Origin: Isoptericola luteus
GTDB lineage: Bacteria > Actinomycetota > Actinomycetes > Actinomycetales > Cellulomonadaceae
Direction of reading: 5' to 3'
Assembly (NCBI RefSeq): GCF_020297055.1
Contig: NZ_JAIXCQ010000002.1
Span: 124,001 to 188,000 of the forward strand
Length of the DNA: 64,000 bases
Shown: positions 26,057 through 34,117 of the stretch, piece by piece
Numbering within the stretch: the first letter of the stretch is position 1
How the letters are laid out: the number at the start of each line of letters is the position of its first letter
Position numbers and translations under genes: made by a program
The notes under the pieces: generated by a model
What the model was told of the DNA's origin: nothing
The model's database searches: none
The model's input: only the letters and a program-made list of their open reading frames with translations

Positions 26057-27217
26057 TCAGGAGCCGGAGGTGCAGGTCGGCAGGTCGTCCGCCTCCCCGG
26101 CGCCGATGGCCTCGACGGCCTCCCGCGCGTCGGCGAGGGTGGAGATCCGCACGACGCGCAGGCCGTCGGGCACGTTCCCCACGACCTCGGCACAGTTGCT
26201 CGCCGGCGCGAGGAACCACTCGGCATCGTCCCGGACGGCCCCGTACAGCTTCTGGCGGATGCCCCCGATGGGGCCGACCAGCCCGTCGACGCTCATGGTC
26301 CCGGTGCCGGCGACCACCGCTCCGTCGAGCTCGTCGGCCTCCGTCAGCTTGTCGATGATGGCGAGCGCGAAGATCGTGCCCGCGCTGGAGCCGCCGATCT
26401 CCCCGGGACGGATCGTCACGTCCACGGGGTAGTCGTACTCGGGCTCGAGGTAGACGCCTAGCGCCGCCCGGCCGTCGCCCTGGCCCGTGGTGACGGTGAG
26501 GTCCTCGTCCTCCCCGCCGCGCTCGACCCCGAGGACGACGTCGTCGCCCGGGGTGACGTCGTCGAGCCCCGTGAGCAGGTCCTGGTGGGTCACCACGGGC
26601 GTGCCGCCGATGCTGCGCACGACGTCTCCCGGCTCCACCACTCCCTCGGCGCCGGACCCGGGCACCGCGGCCGCGACGGTCAGGGTCGCCGGCACCTCGA
26701 ACCCGAGCTCCGTGAGGGCAGCCACGGTGGCCGACTGCTCCGAGCTCGTCATCTGCGCCTGCAGCACCTCCTGCTGCTGCTGCGGGGACTCCTCGCCGAA
26801 GACCAGCTCGACCGGCTGCACCGACCGCTGGGTCGAGAACCAGCCCTGCAGGACGTCGCCGAGCAGGATGTCCCCGCCCGGTCCCCCGAAGGCCGAGACC
26901 GTGGTGAGCCGCAGCTCGCCGGTGACCGGGAAGGTGGGCGCACCCTCGATCTGCACCACCGGGACGGCGGTCGCGCTCGCGCCGTCCGCCGCGCCGGAGT
27001 CGCTCGCCGACCCGTCCGACTGCTCGAGGAGGCCGAGCGCGTCCTCGGTCGGTCCGGGCGCGCGGATCGCGTACGGCGCCGGGAGCACGAGGAGGACGGC
27101 GGCGAGCACCGCCGTCAGCAGCAGGGAGATCCCCAGGGTCACGCTCCGCGGGGAGACCGGCGGGGCGAAGGGCGTCGGTGCGTCGTCGGGGGTGAGCACG
27201 TCGCGGTCGAAGGTCAC
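26057..27217 (-). CDS. PDZ-domain Lon-type (S16) membrane protease, YlbL family
   Basis: 386 residues. One N-terminal membrane helix (about 30-52, VTLGISLLLTAVLAAVLLVLP) anchors it outside the cell; a PDZ domain occupies about 185-260 (VVEPGDVVRSIGGTPV); the C-terminal S16 domain has the catalytic Ser in GEIGGSSAGTIFALAI and the Lys in GPIGGIRQKLYGAV. No ATPase is present, as usual for YlbL. Start GTG 27217 has GATGAT 6 bases upstream, fitting a leaderless mRNA. Lies head-to-tail upstream of UPF0182. Substrates unknown. Confidence 0.9.
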   Translation of the reverse strand: MTFDRDVLTPDDAPTPFAPPVSPRSVTLGISLLLTAVLAAVLLVLPAPYAIRAPGPTEDALGLLEQSDGSASDSGAADGASATAVPVVQIEGAPTFPVTGELRLTTVSAFGGPGGDILLGDVLQGWFSTQRSVQPVELVFGEESPQQQQEVLQAQMTSSEQSATVAALTELGFEVPATLTVAAAVPGSGAEGVVEPGDVVRSIGGTPVVTHQDLLTGLDDVTPGDDVVLGVERGGEDEDLTVTTGQGDGRAALGVYLEPEYDYPVDVTIRPGEIGGSSAGTIFALAIIDKLTEADELDGAVVAGTGTMSVDGLVGPIGGIRQKLYGAVRDDAEWFLAPASNCAEVVGNVPDGLRVVRISTLADAREAVEAIGAGEADDLPTCTSGS

Positions 27218-27392
27218 CGCCCCATCATCCCCGACCTGCCCGAGGACGCAGCACTCCGGCGGGAGGCGACACGCAGGGTCAGGGGTTCCTGCGCCCAGAG
27301 CGAACCTGCTCCGCGTCGCACCTTGGCCGGGCACCGCGCGTGGTTACGGTGATCTCGCGCCAGTTCGCCGCACGCCAGCCGAGGAGCCCGAC

Positions 27393-28892
27393 ATGAGCAA
27401 CCTGCCCGACGACCCCGAGGGTGCCGAGGAGCGCGAGCGGATGCTGCACTCCATGCTCGAGGGATTCTTCGGCGACCGCACCGACGAGGTCCTCGCCCAG
27501 ATGCGCGCCCAGGGGATCGACCCGGCCGCGCTGGCGGGGGTCCCCGGCGCCGGCGCCCCCGACCCCGCCGTCATGCAGCAGGTGCTCGCCCAGGTCCAGC
27601 GGTTGCTGTCGGCGTCCGGCGACGGCCCCGTGAACACCGACGTGGCGCACGACGTCGCCCGCCAGGTCGCCGCCAGCGAGGGCGACCCCTCGCTCACGGG
27701 CGGCGAGTCGAAGTCGGCCACCGACGCCCTGCGGCTGGCCGAGCTGTGGCTGGACGCCGTGACCGACCTGCCGCCGGCGGGCGGGCCCTCGCACGCGTGG
27801 AGCCGCTCGGAGTGGGTCGAGGCGACCCTGCCGGCCTGGAACCGGCTGGTGGCCCCGGTCGCGACGTCGGTGGCCGAGGCGCTGGCGACCGTGCTGCGCG
27901 ACCAGCTCCCCGAGGACCTGTCCGGCAGCGGGATGCCCGCCCTCCCCGGCCTGCCCGTGGGGGCGCTCGGCGCGCTCGATCCTGCCGAGATGATGCGTCG
28001 CCTCGGCGCCGCCGTGTTCGGCATGCAGACCGGCCAGGCCGCCGGGACCCTGTCCCGGGAGGTCTTCGGCGCGACCGACGTCGGGGTGCCGCTGCTCGCC
28101 GAGCCCGCCACGGTCCTGCTCCCGACGAACGTCGCCGCCTTCGCCGACGGCCTGGACGTCCCGCTGGAGGAGGTCAGGCACTTCCTCGCGCTGCGGGAGG
28201 CCGCGCACGCACGGCTGTTCGCGCACGTCCCGTGGCTGCCCGCCCATTTGCACGCGCTGGTCGAGCAGTACGCCCGCGGCATCACGATCGACCTCGACGT
28301 GCTCGAGGAGCAGATCCGCGGCATCGACCCGAGCGACGCCGAGGCGCTGCGGGGAGCACTCACCGGCGGCGTGTTCGGCCTGCAGCACACCCCGCAGCAG
28401 GAGGCGACGCTGCTGCGGCTGGAGACTGCGCTCGCGCTGGTGGAGGGCTGGGTGACCGAGGTGGCCGCGGCCGCCGCCCTGCCCCACCTGCCCCACACGT
28501 ACCCGCTGCGCGAGATGATGCGCCGGCGCCGGGCCGCCGGCGGCCCGGCCGAGCACACCTTCTCCACGCTCGTCGGGCTGGAGCTGCGGCCGCGCCGGTC
28601 GCGCGAGGCGACGGCGCTGTTCGCGCACCTGCTGGCCGAGGGCGGCCCCGAGGCCCGCGACGCCGTGTGGCAGCACCCCGACCTGCTGCCCGACGACGCG
28701 GACCTCGACGACCCCGCCGGTTACCACGCGCGCCGCGCCGCGCTCGCCGAGGAGCAGGCCGACGTGGACGCGGCGCTCGCCCAGATCCTGGGCTCCGCGG
28801 ACGCCGACGGGACGGACCCGTCGGACCGAGGCGGCGACGAGGGACGCGACGAGGACGGCTCTGGGGAGCCGGGCCCGGCCGGGGGACGCTAG
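27393..28892 (+). CDS. DUF2342 zinc-dependent metalloprotease-like protein
   Basis: 499 residues. The core matches the family annotated as DUF2342 or F420-biosynthesis-associated: DATDV-type GATDVGVPLL, LLPTNVAAFADGLD, then RHFLALREAAHARLFAHVPWLPAHL, in which REAAH stands where metallopeptidases have HExxH, and EGWVTEVAAAAALPHLP. The altered motif is normal for this family, so peptidase activity is uncertain. ATG 27393 follows GAGGAGC. The Asp/Gly/Glu tail is disordered. Its stop codon overlaps that of the convergent YgjP-type gene within one CTAG. Confidence 0.88.
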   Translation: MSNLPDDPEGAEERERMLHSMLEGFFGDRTDEVLAQMRAQGIDPAALAGVPGAGAPDPAVMQQVLAQVQRLLSASGDGPVNTDVAHDVARQVAASEGDPSLTGGESKSATDALRLAELWLDAVTDLPPAGGPSHAWSRSEWVEATLPAWNRLVAPVATSVAEALATVLRDQLPEDLSGSGMPALPGLPVGALGALDPAEMMRRLGAAVFGMQTGQAAGTLSREVFGATDVGVPLLAEPATVLLPTNVAAFADGLDVPLEEVRHFLALREAAHARLFAHVPWLPAHLHALVEQYARGITIDLDVLEEQIRGIDPSDAEALRGALTGGVFGLQHTPQQEATLLRLETALALVEGWVTEVAAAAALPHLPHTYPLREMMRRRRAAGGPAEHTFSTLVGLELRPRRSREATALFAHLLAEGGPEARDAVWQHPDLLPDDADLDDPAGYHARRAALAEEQADVDAALAQILGSADADGTDPSDRGGDEGRDEDGSGEPGPAGGR

Positions 28893-29404
28893 CCGGCGTC
28901 GTCCTGGACGAAGGACACGCCCTCGAGGAACCCCCGGGCACGATCGGTGCGCGGGTAGGCCTCGAGCAGCTTCCAGAAGTCGGGCCCGTGCCCGGCGTGG
29001 ACCAGGTGCGCCAGCTCGTGCAGCAGCACGTAGTCGAGGACCCACTCGGGCATGCCCTGCACCCGCGTCGAGATACGGATGGACCCGTCGACGAGCGTGC
29101 ACGACCCCCATCGCCGCTCCTGCTGCGACGACCAGGACACGCTCGTGGGGCGCGGCCGGCCGCCGAGATACTTCTGCGCCAGGTCGCGCGCCCGCTCGGC
29201 CAGCTCCTCGTCGGAGGGCCGCCGCCGACGCTCCTTGTCCTCCAGACGGGCCAGCATCTTGGCCACCCACTCGCGCTCCTGGTCCCGCGAGAAGCGCGCA
29301 GGAATGGCCACGACGGTGCGTTCACCATCGCGGTACGCGCTCACCGTGGCGGTCCGACGGCGGCTCCGTCGAACCTCCACAGACGCCATCGTGTCGTGGG
29401 CCAC
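28889..29404 (-). CDS. YgjP-type (WLM/M48-like) metallopeptidase
   Basis: 171 residues. The zinc site is LLHELAHLVHAGHGPDFWKLL (HExxH plus a third His), preceded by WSSQQERRWGSC and RISTRVQGMPEWVLDYV, which identify the YgjP/DUF45 metal-dependent hydrolase group. Start GTG 29404 is chosen because TACGGT lies 6 bases upstream without a Shine-Dalgarno; ATG 29389 and ATG 29449 are alternatives with no support. Cytosolic. The last 4 bases overlap the convergent DUF2342 gene. Confidence 0.85.
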   Translation of the reverse strand: MAHDTMASVEVRRSRRRTATVSAYRDGERTVVAIPARFSRDQEREWVAKMLARLEDKERRRRPSDEELAERARDLAQKYLGGRPRPTSVSWSSQQERRWGSCTLVDGSIRISTRVQGMPEWVLDYVLLHELAHLVHAGHGPDFWKLLEAYPRTDRARGFLEGVSFVQDDAG

Positions 29405-29522
29405 GGCACGACCGTACCGGGAATTCGTCATCTTTGTGAACAAGAACACACGTCAATAGCCTGCGGCCGGGCCTGTGGACGACGCCGGCCAGGGCCGCCG
29501 ACGTCGTGCCAGAGTGGCGGAC

Positions 29523-30587
29523 ATGACGCCCAGCGGATCGAGCACTGCCCCTGTGCCGGCGCCCCTGCGGCTCCGTACCGGGACCCCGGTGGTCGACCGC
29601 GGCGACGGCGAGGTCCAGCTCGGTACCGATCCCCGGTGGAGCGTCGTGCTCACCGGTCTCTCCCCCGCCGAGGCGGGCTGGCTGTGCGACGCCGCGGTGC
29701 GCCGCCACCGCTCCCTGAACCAGGTCTCGCGGCGGTGGGGGGTGGACGCACAGCGACGGGCGCTGCTCGAGCAGGTCCTCGAACGGGCGGGCTACATGGT
29801 GCCCGCACACCGCGGCGAGCCGGGTGCGCTCGTGGACCGGGCCGCGGACGCCGTCGTCCTCGGCGCGCTGCGACCCGACGACGCCGGGGACGCGACCCTC
29901 GCAGAGCGCGCGGGCCGCACCGTGGGCCTGTCCGGGCTGGGCCGGATCGGCGCGCTCACTGCCGAGCACCTGGCCACTGCCGGCATCGGGACGCTCGTGC
30001 TGGACGATCTCGAACCGGTGCAGGTCGTAGACCTCGGCATCGGCGGGTACGAACGGGAGGACGTCGGCCGGACGCGGGCATCCGCGCTGGCGGGTCGGCT
30101 GCGGGCGCGGCACCCGGAGACGCTGGTGCTCGGGCCGGACGACGCGGCCGCGCCCGACGTCGTCGTCGAGGTCCAGGCCCACGCCGTCGACCCGGGCCGG
30201 TACGAACGGCTCCTGGGCAGCGGCGTGGCACACCTGCCCGTCGTCGTGCGGGAGGCGGACGTCGTCGTGGGGCCCTTCGTCGTGCCGGGGGTCTCGGCGT
30301 GCGTCGGGTGCGCCGCACGTCACGCGGCCGACCTCGACGAGCGATGGCCCGTCGTGGCCCGGGCGCTGGTCGGCGCCTCCCGGCCCGCGCCGCAGGAGAC
30401 GACGCTCGCCGCCCTGGCCGGCGTGCTCGCGGCCGGGCAGGTGCTGGCCTTCGTCGACGGCGCCCGTCCGGTCACGGCCGGTGCCCAGCTCGAGGTCGCG
30501 CTGCCCGAGGCCGTGCCGCGACGACGACCGGTCAGGCCGCACCCCGCCTGCGGCTGCACCGCGCTGCCGGGGCCGTCCTCCCGATAG
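29523..30587 (+). CDS. ThiF/E1-like protein with N-terminal RRE-like region
   Basis: 354 residues. Residues about 125-320 are an E1-like Rossmann domain: VGLSGLGRIGALTAEHLATAG with GxGxxG, then VLDDLEPVQVVDLG. CVGC (about 263) and a late CGC (about 346) can form the structural zinc site. The first 110 residues (TGTPVVDRGDGEVQLG, LSPAEAGWLCDAA) resemble the leader-binding winged helix found ahead of E1-like domains in RiPP cyclodehydratase systems. No YcaO enzyme or precursor peptide is visible nearby, so it may serve another ubiquitin-like or sulfur pathway. ATG 29523 has CAGAGT 7 bases upstream. Confidence 0.7.
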   Translation: MTPSGSSTAPVPAPLRLRTGTPVVDRGDGEVQLGTDPRWSVVLTGLSPAEAGWLCDAAVRRHRSLNQVSRRWGVDAQRRALLEQVLERAGYMVPAHRGEPGALVDRAADAVVLGALRPDDAGDATLAERAGRTVGLSGLGRIGALTAEHLATAGIGTLVLDDLEPVQVVDLGIGGYEREDVGRTRASALAGRLRARHPETLVLGPDDAAAPDVVVEVQAHAVDPGRYERLLGSGVAHLPVVVREADVVVGPFVVPGVSACVGCAARHAADLDERWPVVARALVGASRPAPQETTLAALAGVLAAGQVLAFVDGARPVTAGAQLEVALPEAVPRRRPVRPHPACGCTALPGPSSR

Positions 30588-30610
30588 GGAGACGAGCCCC
30601 GACGAGAACA

Positions 30611-30649
30611 CGAAGGGGCGGGTCGCATCGTCCGCAGCCCGCCCCTTCG
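30611..30649. terminator. Bidirectional terminator between ThiF-like gene and whiB7
   Basis: CGAAGGGGCGGG (30611-30622) and CCCGCCCCTTCG (30638-30649) form a perfect 12-bp stem with a 15-base loop, between convergent stops at 30587 and 30694. Confidence 0.8.
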
Positions 30650-30693
30650 TCCGCTCTCACCGGGACCCGTCGAGATCCCGGCGACGCCGGCGG

Positions 30694-31065
30694 TCATGCC
30701 GCCGCGGTCTCCGACTTCCGCGGCCGGCCACGACCGCGCTTGCGGGCCACGACCTTGCCGTCGACGAAGACCTCACCGCCCCACACGCCCCAGGGCTCCT
30801 GGCGGTCGAGGGCGCCCGAGAGGCACCCCGCCTGGAGCGGGCAGGTACGGCAGAGCGACTTGGCCGCCTCCACCTGGGCCGTGTGCTCGGCGAACCAGAG
30901 CTCGGGGTCGTTGGTGCGGCAGGGCAGGAGCGCAGCGAACTGGCGGTCGAGCTCGTCCGCCTCGGCCGCGCTCTGCGTGAGGGGTTGATGGGGAGTCCAG
31001 GGGCCGGATCCGCCCTGGGGGATCGTGTCGAGCAGCCGCTCGTCCAACAGCTGTGCGAGACGCAC
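30694..31065 (-). CDS. whiB7: WhiB7 iron-sulfur transcription factor
   Basis: 123 residues. Four cluster ligands Cys49, Cys72, Cys75 and Cys81 (CxxC within LCRTCPLQAGC), the WhiB turn EPWGVWGGE at 90-98 and a C-terminal AT-hook RGRGRPRK (110-117). The AT-hook is specific to WhiB7, the activator of intrinsic antibiotic resistance, which binds sigma-A and AT-rich DNA just upstream of -35. GTG 31065 has a perfect GGAGG 5 bases upstream. The 420-base leader has its own promoter, upstream ORF and terminator (separate entries). Directly downstream of uvrD2 and before a convergent ThiF-like gene, the order also seen near mycobacterial whiB7. Confidence 0.95.
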   Translation of the reverse strand: MRLAQLLDERLLDTIPQGGSGPWTPHQPLTQSAAEADELDRQFAALLPCRTNDPELWFAEHTAQVEAAKSLCRTCPLQAGCLSGALDRQEPWGVWGGEVFVDGKVVARKRGRGRPRKSETAAA

Positions 31066-31182
31066 GAGTTCCTCCGTCAGGTCCTGAGGTTGAGATGAAC
31101 TTCGATGTTCAGGACCTGCGGATGGTCCCCTGCTGTCAGGGGTCCGGCTCGTGCGACCTGGTGAGGTCTTCTTCCCTGGGCG

Positions 31183-31222
31183 GAAAGACGAAAGCCGCGG
31201 GTCCTTGGGTGGACTCCGCGGC
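31183..31222 (-). terminator. Attenuator terminator in the whiB7 leader
   Basis: On the minus strand GCCGCGGAGTCC (31222-31211), loop ACCCAA, GGACCCGCGGC (31204-31194) forms a stem of 11-12 bp with one bulge or mismatch, followed by TTTCGTCTTTCC. It stands 13 bases after the upstream ORF stop and 118 bases before whiB7, so it can end transcription before the gene. Confidence 0.8.
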
Positions 31223-31234
31223 CTGGACCGGTGC

Positions 31235-31417
31235 TTAGACCGGTGGGCTCCAGGGGGCGGAGTCGGGAGCGCGAGTGTGGCCGATGGCTGCGACACCGCC
31301 GGCGTACAGACGCACGCGAGACGGATCGACGGACACAAGTCGCATCTGGGCAGAGGTGTGCCCGGACGCGCCGAATGCCGGCGCCTTCATCGTCACGATC
31401 AGGTGCTTCGTGTTCAC
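31235..31417 (-). CDS. whiB7 leader ORF (upstream regulatory ORF)
   Basis: 60 codons from GTG 31417 with a strong GAGGAGGGG 8 bases upstream, ending in TAA at 31235-31237. The peptide (MNTKHLIVTMKAPAFGAS at its start) has no recognised domain. The TAA lies in the loop of a small hairpin made by two ACCGGT blocks (31239-31244 and 31227-31232), and the terminator stem begins 13 bases later. In mycobacteria, ribosome stalling on a whiB7 upstream ORF prevents terminator formation; the same design is inferred here. The 3' half could be less constrained, and a shorter functional peptide is possible. Confidence 0.65.
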   Translation of the reverse strand: MNTKHLIVTMKAPAFGASGHTSAQMRLVSVDPSRVRLYAGGVAAIGHTRAPDSAPWSPPV

Positions 31418-31488
31418 TGCAAACTCCCCTCCTCACTGCGATCGGACCCGAGCCTCTCGGCACGCGTCACTCCGTCACGAACTCTTCG

Positions 31489-31538
31489 AGCATAGACGCT
31501 GCCTGCCGGGCTGCCACATCTTTTTTAGAAGTTTTTTT
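31489..31538 (-). promoter_or_regulatory. whiB7 promoter with AT-rich WhiB7-type activator site
   Basis: Minus-strand -10 TATGCT (31489-31494) and -35 GTGGCA (31512-31517) are 17 bases apart. Immediately upstream of -35 (31521-31538) are two A-rich runs, AAAAAAA and AAAAAA, the most AT-rich stretch in the window. WhiB7 activates by AT-hook contact with such a tract next to -35, so this promoter is probably autoregulated. Confidence 0.75.
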
Positions 31539-31574
31539 CCGACAAGTTTTTCGAGAGCCGCTGAACGTCCCTCG

Positions 31575-33620
31575 TCAGTCCACCGCACCGCCCACGATGG
31601 CGAGGATCGTGGCCCCGTAGCGGTCGATCTTGGCCGGACCGATGCCGTTGATCCGGGCCAGCTGCGCCACGGACGTGGGCTTGAGCTCCGCGATCGCCGC
31701 GAGGGTGGCGTCCCCGAGCACCGTGTAGGCAGGCTTGTCCGTCTCCCGCGCCACCGACAGCCGCCACTCCCGCAGGGCGTCGAACAGCGCGACGTCGTGG
31801 TCGCCCGTGAGGCGCTGGCGCGCCTGCCCCCGCGCCGCCCGCGACCGCCCACGACCGCTCGGCTCGTCCGGCCACAGGCCGTCGAGGAACCGGGTGCGCT
31901 TGCGCGTCGCCCGGCCGCCCGGGTTGCGCGAGCGAGCGAACGACAGCTCCAGGTGCTCCCGGGCGCGCGTGACGCCGACGTAGAGCAGGCGGCGCTCCTC
32001 CGCGACGCCCTCGTCCGTCTCGGCCAGGGAGATCGGCATGAGCCCCTCGCTCACCCCGGCGAGGAAGACGGCGTCCCACTCGAGCCCCTTGGCTGCGTGC
32101 AGCGACGCCAGCGTCACCCCCTCGACCGTCGGGGCGTGCTGGGCCGACGCGCGCTCGGTCAGCTCCTCGACCAGGGTGGTGACCGTGGCAGGGGCGTCCG
32201 CGGGGGCCGCCGCGGCGACGTCGTCCGCGAGCGCCACGAGCGCCTGCATCGCCTCCCACCGTTCCCGGGCGGCGCCGCGCGCGGCAGGCGGCTGGGAGGA
32301 CCAGCCGGCCGTGGTCAGGACGTCGCGCACCTGCTCGCCCATCGGCTGGTCCGGGTCGGCCGAACGCGCCGCCCCCCGCAGCAGGACGATCGCGTCGCGC
32401 ACGTCCTTGCGCTGGAAGAAGCGCTCCCCGCCGCGCACCAGATAGCTGATCCCGGCGTCCGCGAGCGCCGACTCGAACGCCGCCGACTGCGCGTTGGTGC
32501 GGTACAGCACGGCGATCTCGCTGGCGCGCACCCCCGAGGCGATGAGCCGCCCGGCACGGGCAGCGATGCCGGCAGCCTCCGCCTCGTCGTCGTCGTACGC
32601 CGTGAAGCTCGCGGGCGGCCCCGGCGGCCGCTGGGCGACGAGCTCGAGCGCGCCGGCCACGCGGCCGCGGCGCAGCACCTCGTTGGCGAGGTGCACCACC
32701 TGGGGCGTGGACCGGTAGTCGCGTACCAGCCGCACCACCTCGGCGTCCGCGTAGGTGCGCGTGAAGTCGAGCAGGTAGTGCGGCGTCGCACCCGTGAACG
32801 AGTAGATGGTCTGGGACGGGTCGCCCACGACGCACAGCTCGCGCCGCCCGCCCAACCACTGGTCGAGGAGGAACTGCTGCAACGGCGACACGTCCTGGTA
32901 CTCGTCCACGACGAAGTGCCGGTACTGGGACCGCACCTCGTCCGCCACCACCCGGTGGGACGAGAGCATGTCCGCGAGCATGAGGAGCACGTCCTCGAAG
33001 TCGATGACGCCCCGTTCCGTCTTGACGTCCTCGTACGCGGAGATGAGTCGTGCGACCGTCTGGTGGTCGAAGCCCGACGGCGGTGGCCGGTCGTCGGCGA
33101 GCGACGCCTTGACGTAGTCGTCGGCCGTGACGAGCGAGACCTTGGCCCACTCGACCTCGCTGGACAGGTCGCGGACGGCGACGCGGTCGACGCTTGCACC
33201 GACGCGGCGCGCGGCCTCCGCGACCGCCGGAGCCTTGTGCTCCATGATCCGAGGAGGGGCGCCGCCGACGACGCGCGGCCAGAAGTAGCCGAGCTGGCGC
33301 AGCGCCGCGGCGTGGAAGGTGCGGGCCTGGACGCCCGCGACGCCGAGCTCGCGCAGCCGGGTGCGCATCTCCCCCGCCGCCCGGGCGGTGAACGTCACGG
33401 CGAGCACCGACGTCGGCTTGTACGCGCCGCTGCGCACCCCGTAGGCGATCCGGTGCGTGATCGCGCGCGTCTTGCCCGTGCCGGCGCCCGCCAGGACGCA
33501 GACCGGGCCGGTCAGGGCCAGTGCGACCTGGCGCTGCTCCGGGTCGAGCGCGTCGAGGATCGCGTCGGGATGAACCCGGTCGAGGCCGGTGTTGCCTGGG
33601 GAGTTGGTGGCTGTCGACAT
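31575..33620 (-). CDS. uvrD2: ATP-dependent DNA helicase UvrD2 with HRDC domain
   Basis: 681 residues, superfamily 1A. Walker A AGAGTGKT at 44-51, Ia TFTARAAGEM, Walker B VVDEYQDVSPLQ near 238, motif IV QTIYSFTGA, VTLASLHAAKGLEWDAVF and VGVTRAREHL near the end of the motor; then a HRDC domain at about 600-678 (LREWRLSVARETDKPAYTV, INGIGPAKIDRYG), which defines UvrD2 against UvrD1. No tetracysteine motif is evident. The start has no Shine-Dalgarno; GACAAT lies 8 bases before ATG 33620. The upstream 33625-33637 TGCGATTGTCGCA is a small palindrome. 3'-5' helicase in DNA repair. Confidence 0.93.
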   Translation of the reverse strand: MSTATNSPGNTGLDRVHPDAILDALDPEQRQVALALTGPVCVLAGAGTGKTRAITHRIAYGVRSGAYKPTSVLAVTFTARAAGEMRTRLRELGVAGVQARTFHAAALRQLGYFWPRVVGGAPPRIMEHKAPAVAEAARRVGASVDRVAVRDLSSEVEWAKVSLVTADDYVKASLADDRPPPSGFDHQTVARLISAYEDVKTERGVIDFEDVLLMLADMLSSHRVVADEVRSQYRHFVVDEYQDVSPLQQFLLDQWLGGRRELCVVGDPSQTIYSFTGATPHYLLDFTRTYADAEVVRLVRDYRSTPQVVHLANEVLRRGRVAGALELVAQRPPGPPASFTAYDDDEAEAAGIAARAGRLIASGVRASEIAVLYRTNAQSAAFESALADAGISYLVRGGERFFQRKDVRDAIVLLRGAARSADPDQPMGEQVRDVLTTAGWSSQPPAARGAARERWEAMQALVALADDVAAAAPADAPATVTTLVEELTERASAQHAPTVEGVTLASLHAAKGLEWDAVFLAGVSEGLMPISLAETDEGVAEERRLLYVGVTRAREHLELSFARSRNPGGRATRKRTRFLDGLWPDEPSGRGRSRAARGQARQRLTGDHDVALFDALREWRLSVARETDKPAYTVLGDATLAAIAELKPTSVAQLARINGIGPAKIDRYGATILAIVGGAVD

Positions 33621-33733
33621 CGTCTGCGATTGTCGCAGGCGCCGGCGACATCGCGTTCCCGTCGTCCCCAGGGCGACGCGGCACGCCCGCCAGAGCTCGT
33701 CAGAACCCGCCAGGACCCATGGAGGACCTCCCG

Positions 33734-34012
33734 ATGACCGCCGCTCCGTCCGCCTCGCCCCAGGCCCCCGCGCCGGGCACCGTCACGATGTACTCCACCA
33801 CGTGGTGCGGGTACTGCCGCAGGCTGCGCACGCAGCTCGACTCGGCGGGCATCGGCTACACGGTGGTGGACATCGAGGAGCAGCCGGAGACGGCCGCCTT
33901 CGTCGAGCAGGTCAACGGCGGCAACCGCACCGTGCCGACCGTCGTCTTCCCGGACGGGACCGCGGCGACCAACCCGTCGTTGGCCGACGTCAAGGAACGC
34001 CTCGGCTCCTGA
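33734..34012 (+). CDS. mrx1: Mycoredoxin (glutaredoxin-like)
   Basis: 92 residues, thioredoxin fold: TVTMYSTTWCGYCRRLRTQLDSAG with the redox pair Cys25/Cys28, TVVDIEEQPETAAFV, and the cis-Pro loop NRTVPTVVFPDG. Mycoredoxins reduce mycothiol mixed disulfides, and the neighbours uvrD2 and nudC are the same as for Mrx1 in mycobacteria. ATG 33734 follows GGAGG by 8 bases. Divergent from uvrD2 and closed by a hairpin shared with nudC. Confidence 0.92.
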   Translation: MTAAPSASPQAPAPGTVTMYSTTWCGYCRRLRTQLDSAGIGYTVVDIEEQPETAAFVEQVNGGNRTVPTVVFPDGTAATNPSLADVKERLGS

Positions 34013-34027
34013 CCCCCGCGGACAGAC

Positions 34028-34066
34028 GGTGGGTGCGGGGTCCACGTGGTGGGTCCCGCACCCACC
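34028..34066. terminator. Bidirectional terminator between mrx1 and nudC
   Basis: GGTGGGTGCGGG (34028-34039) and CCCGCACCCACC (34055-34066) form a perfect 12-bp stem with a 15-base loop between convergent stops at 34012 and 34118. Confidence 0.8.
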
Positions 34067-34117
34067 ACCTGTGCGGCGCGCAGGACGCACACGGCCGCTG
34101 GGCCGGCCCACGGGCGC

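Noticed and set aside
27746-30988. 1080-codon plus-strand open frame
   Set aside because: Runs out of frame through DUF2342, the YgjP gene and the ThiF-like gene, all of which have recognisable domains in other frames.
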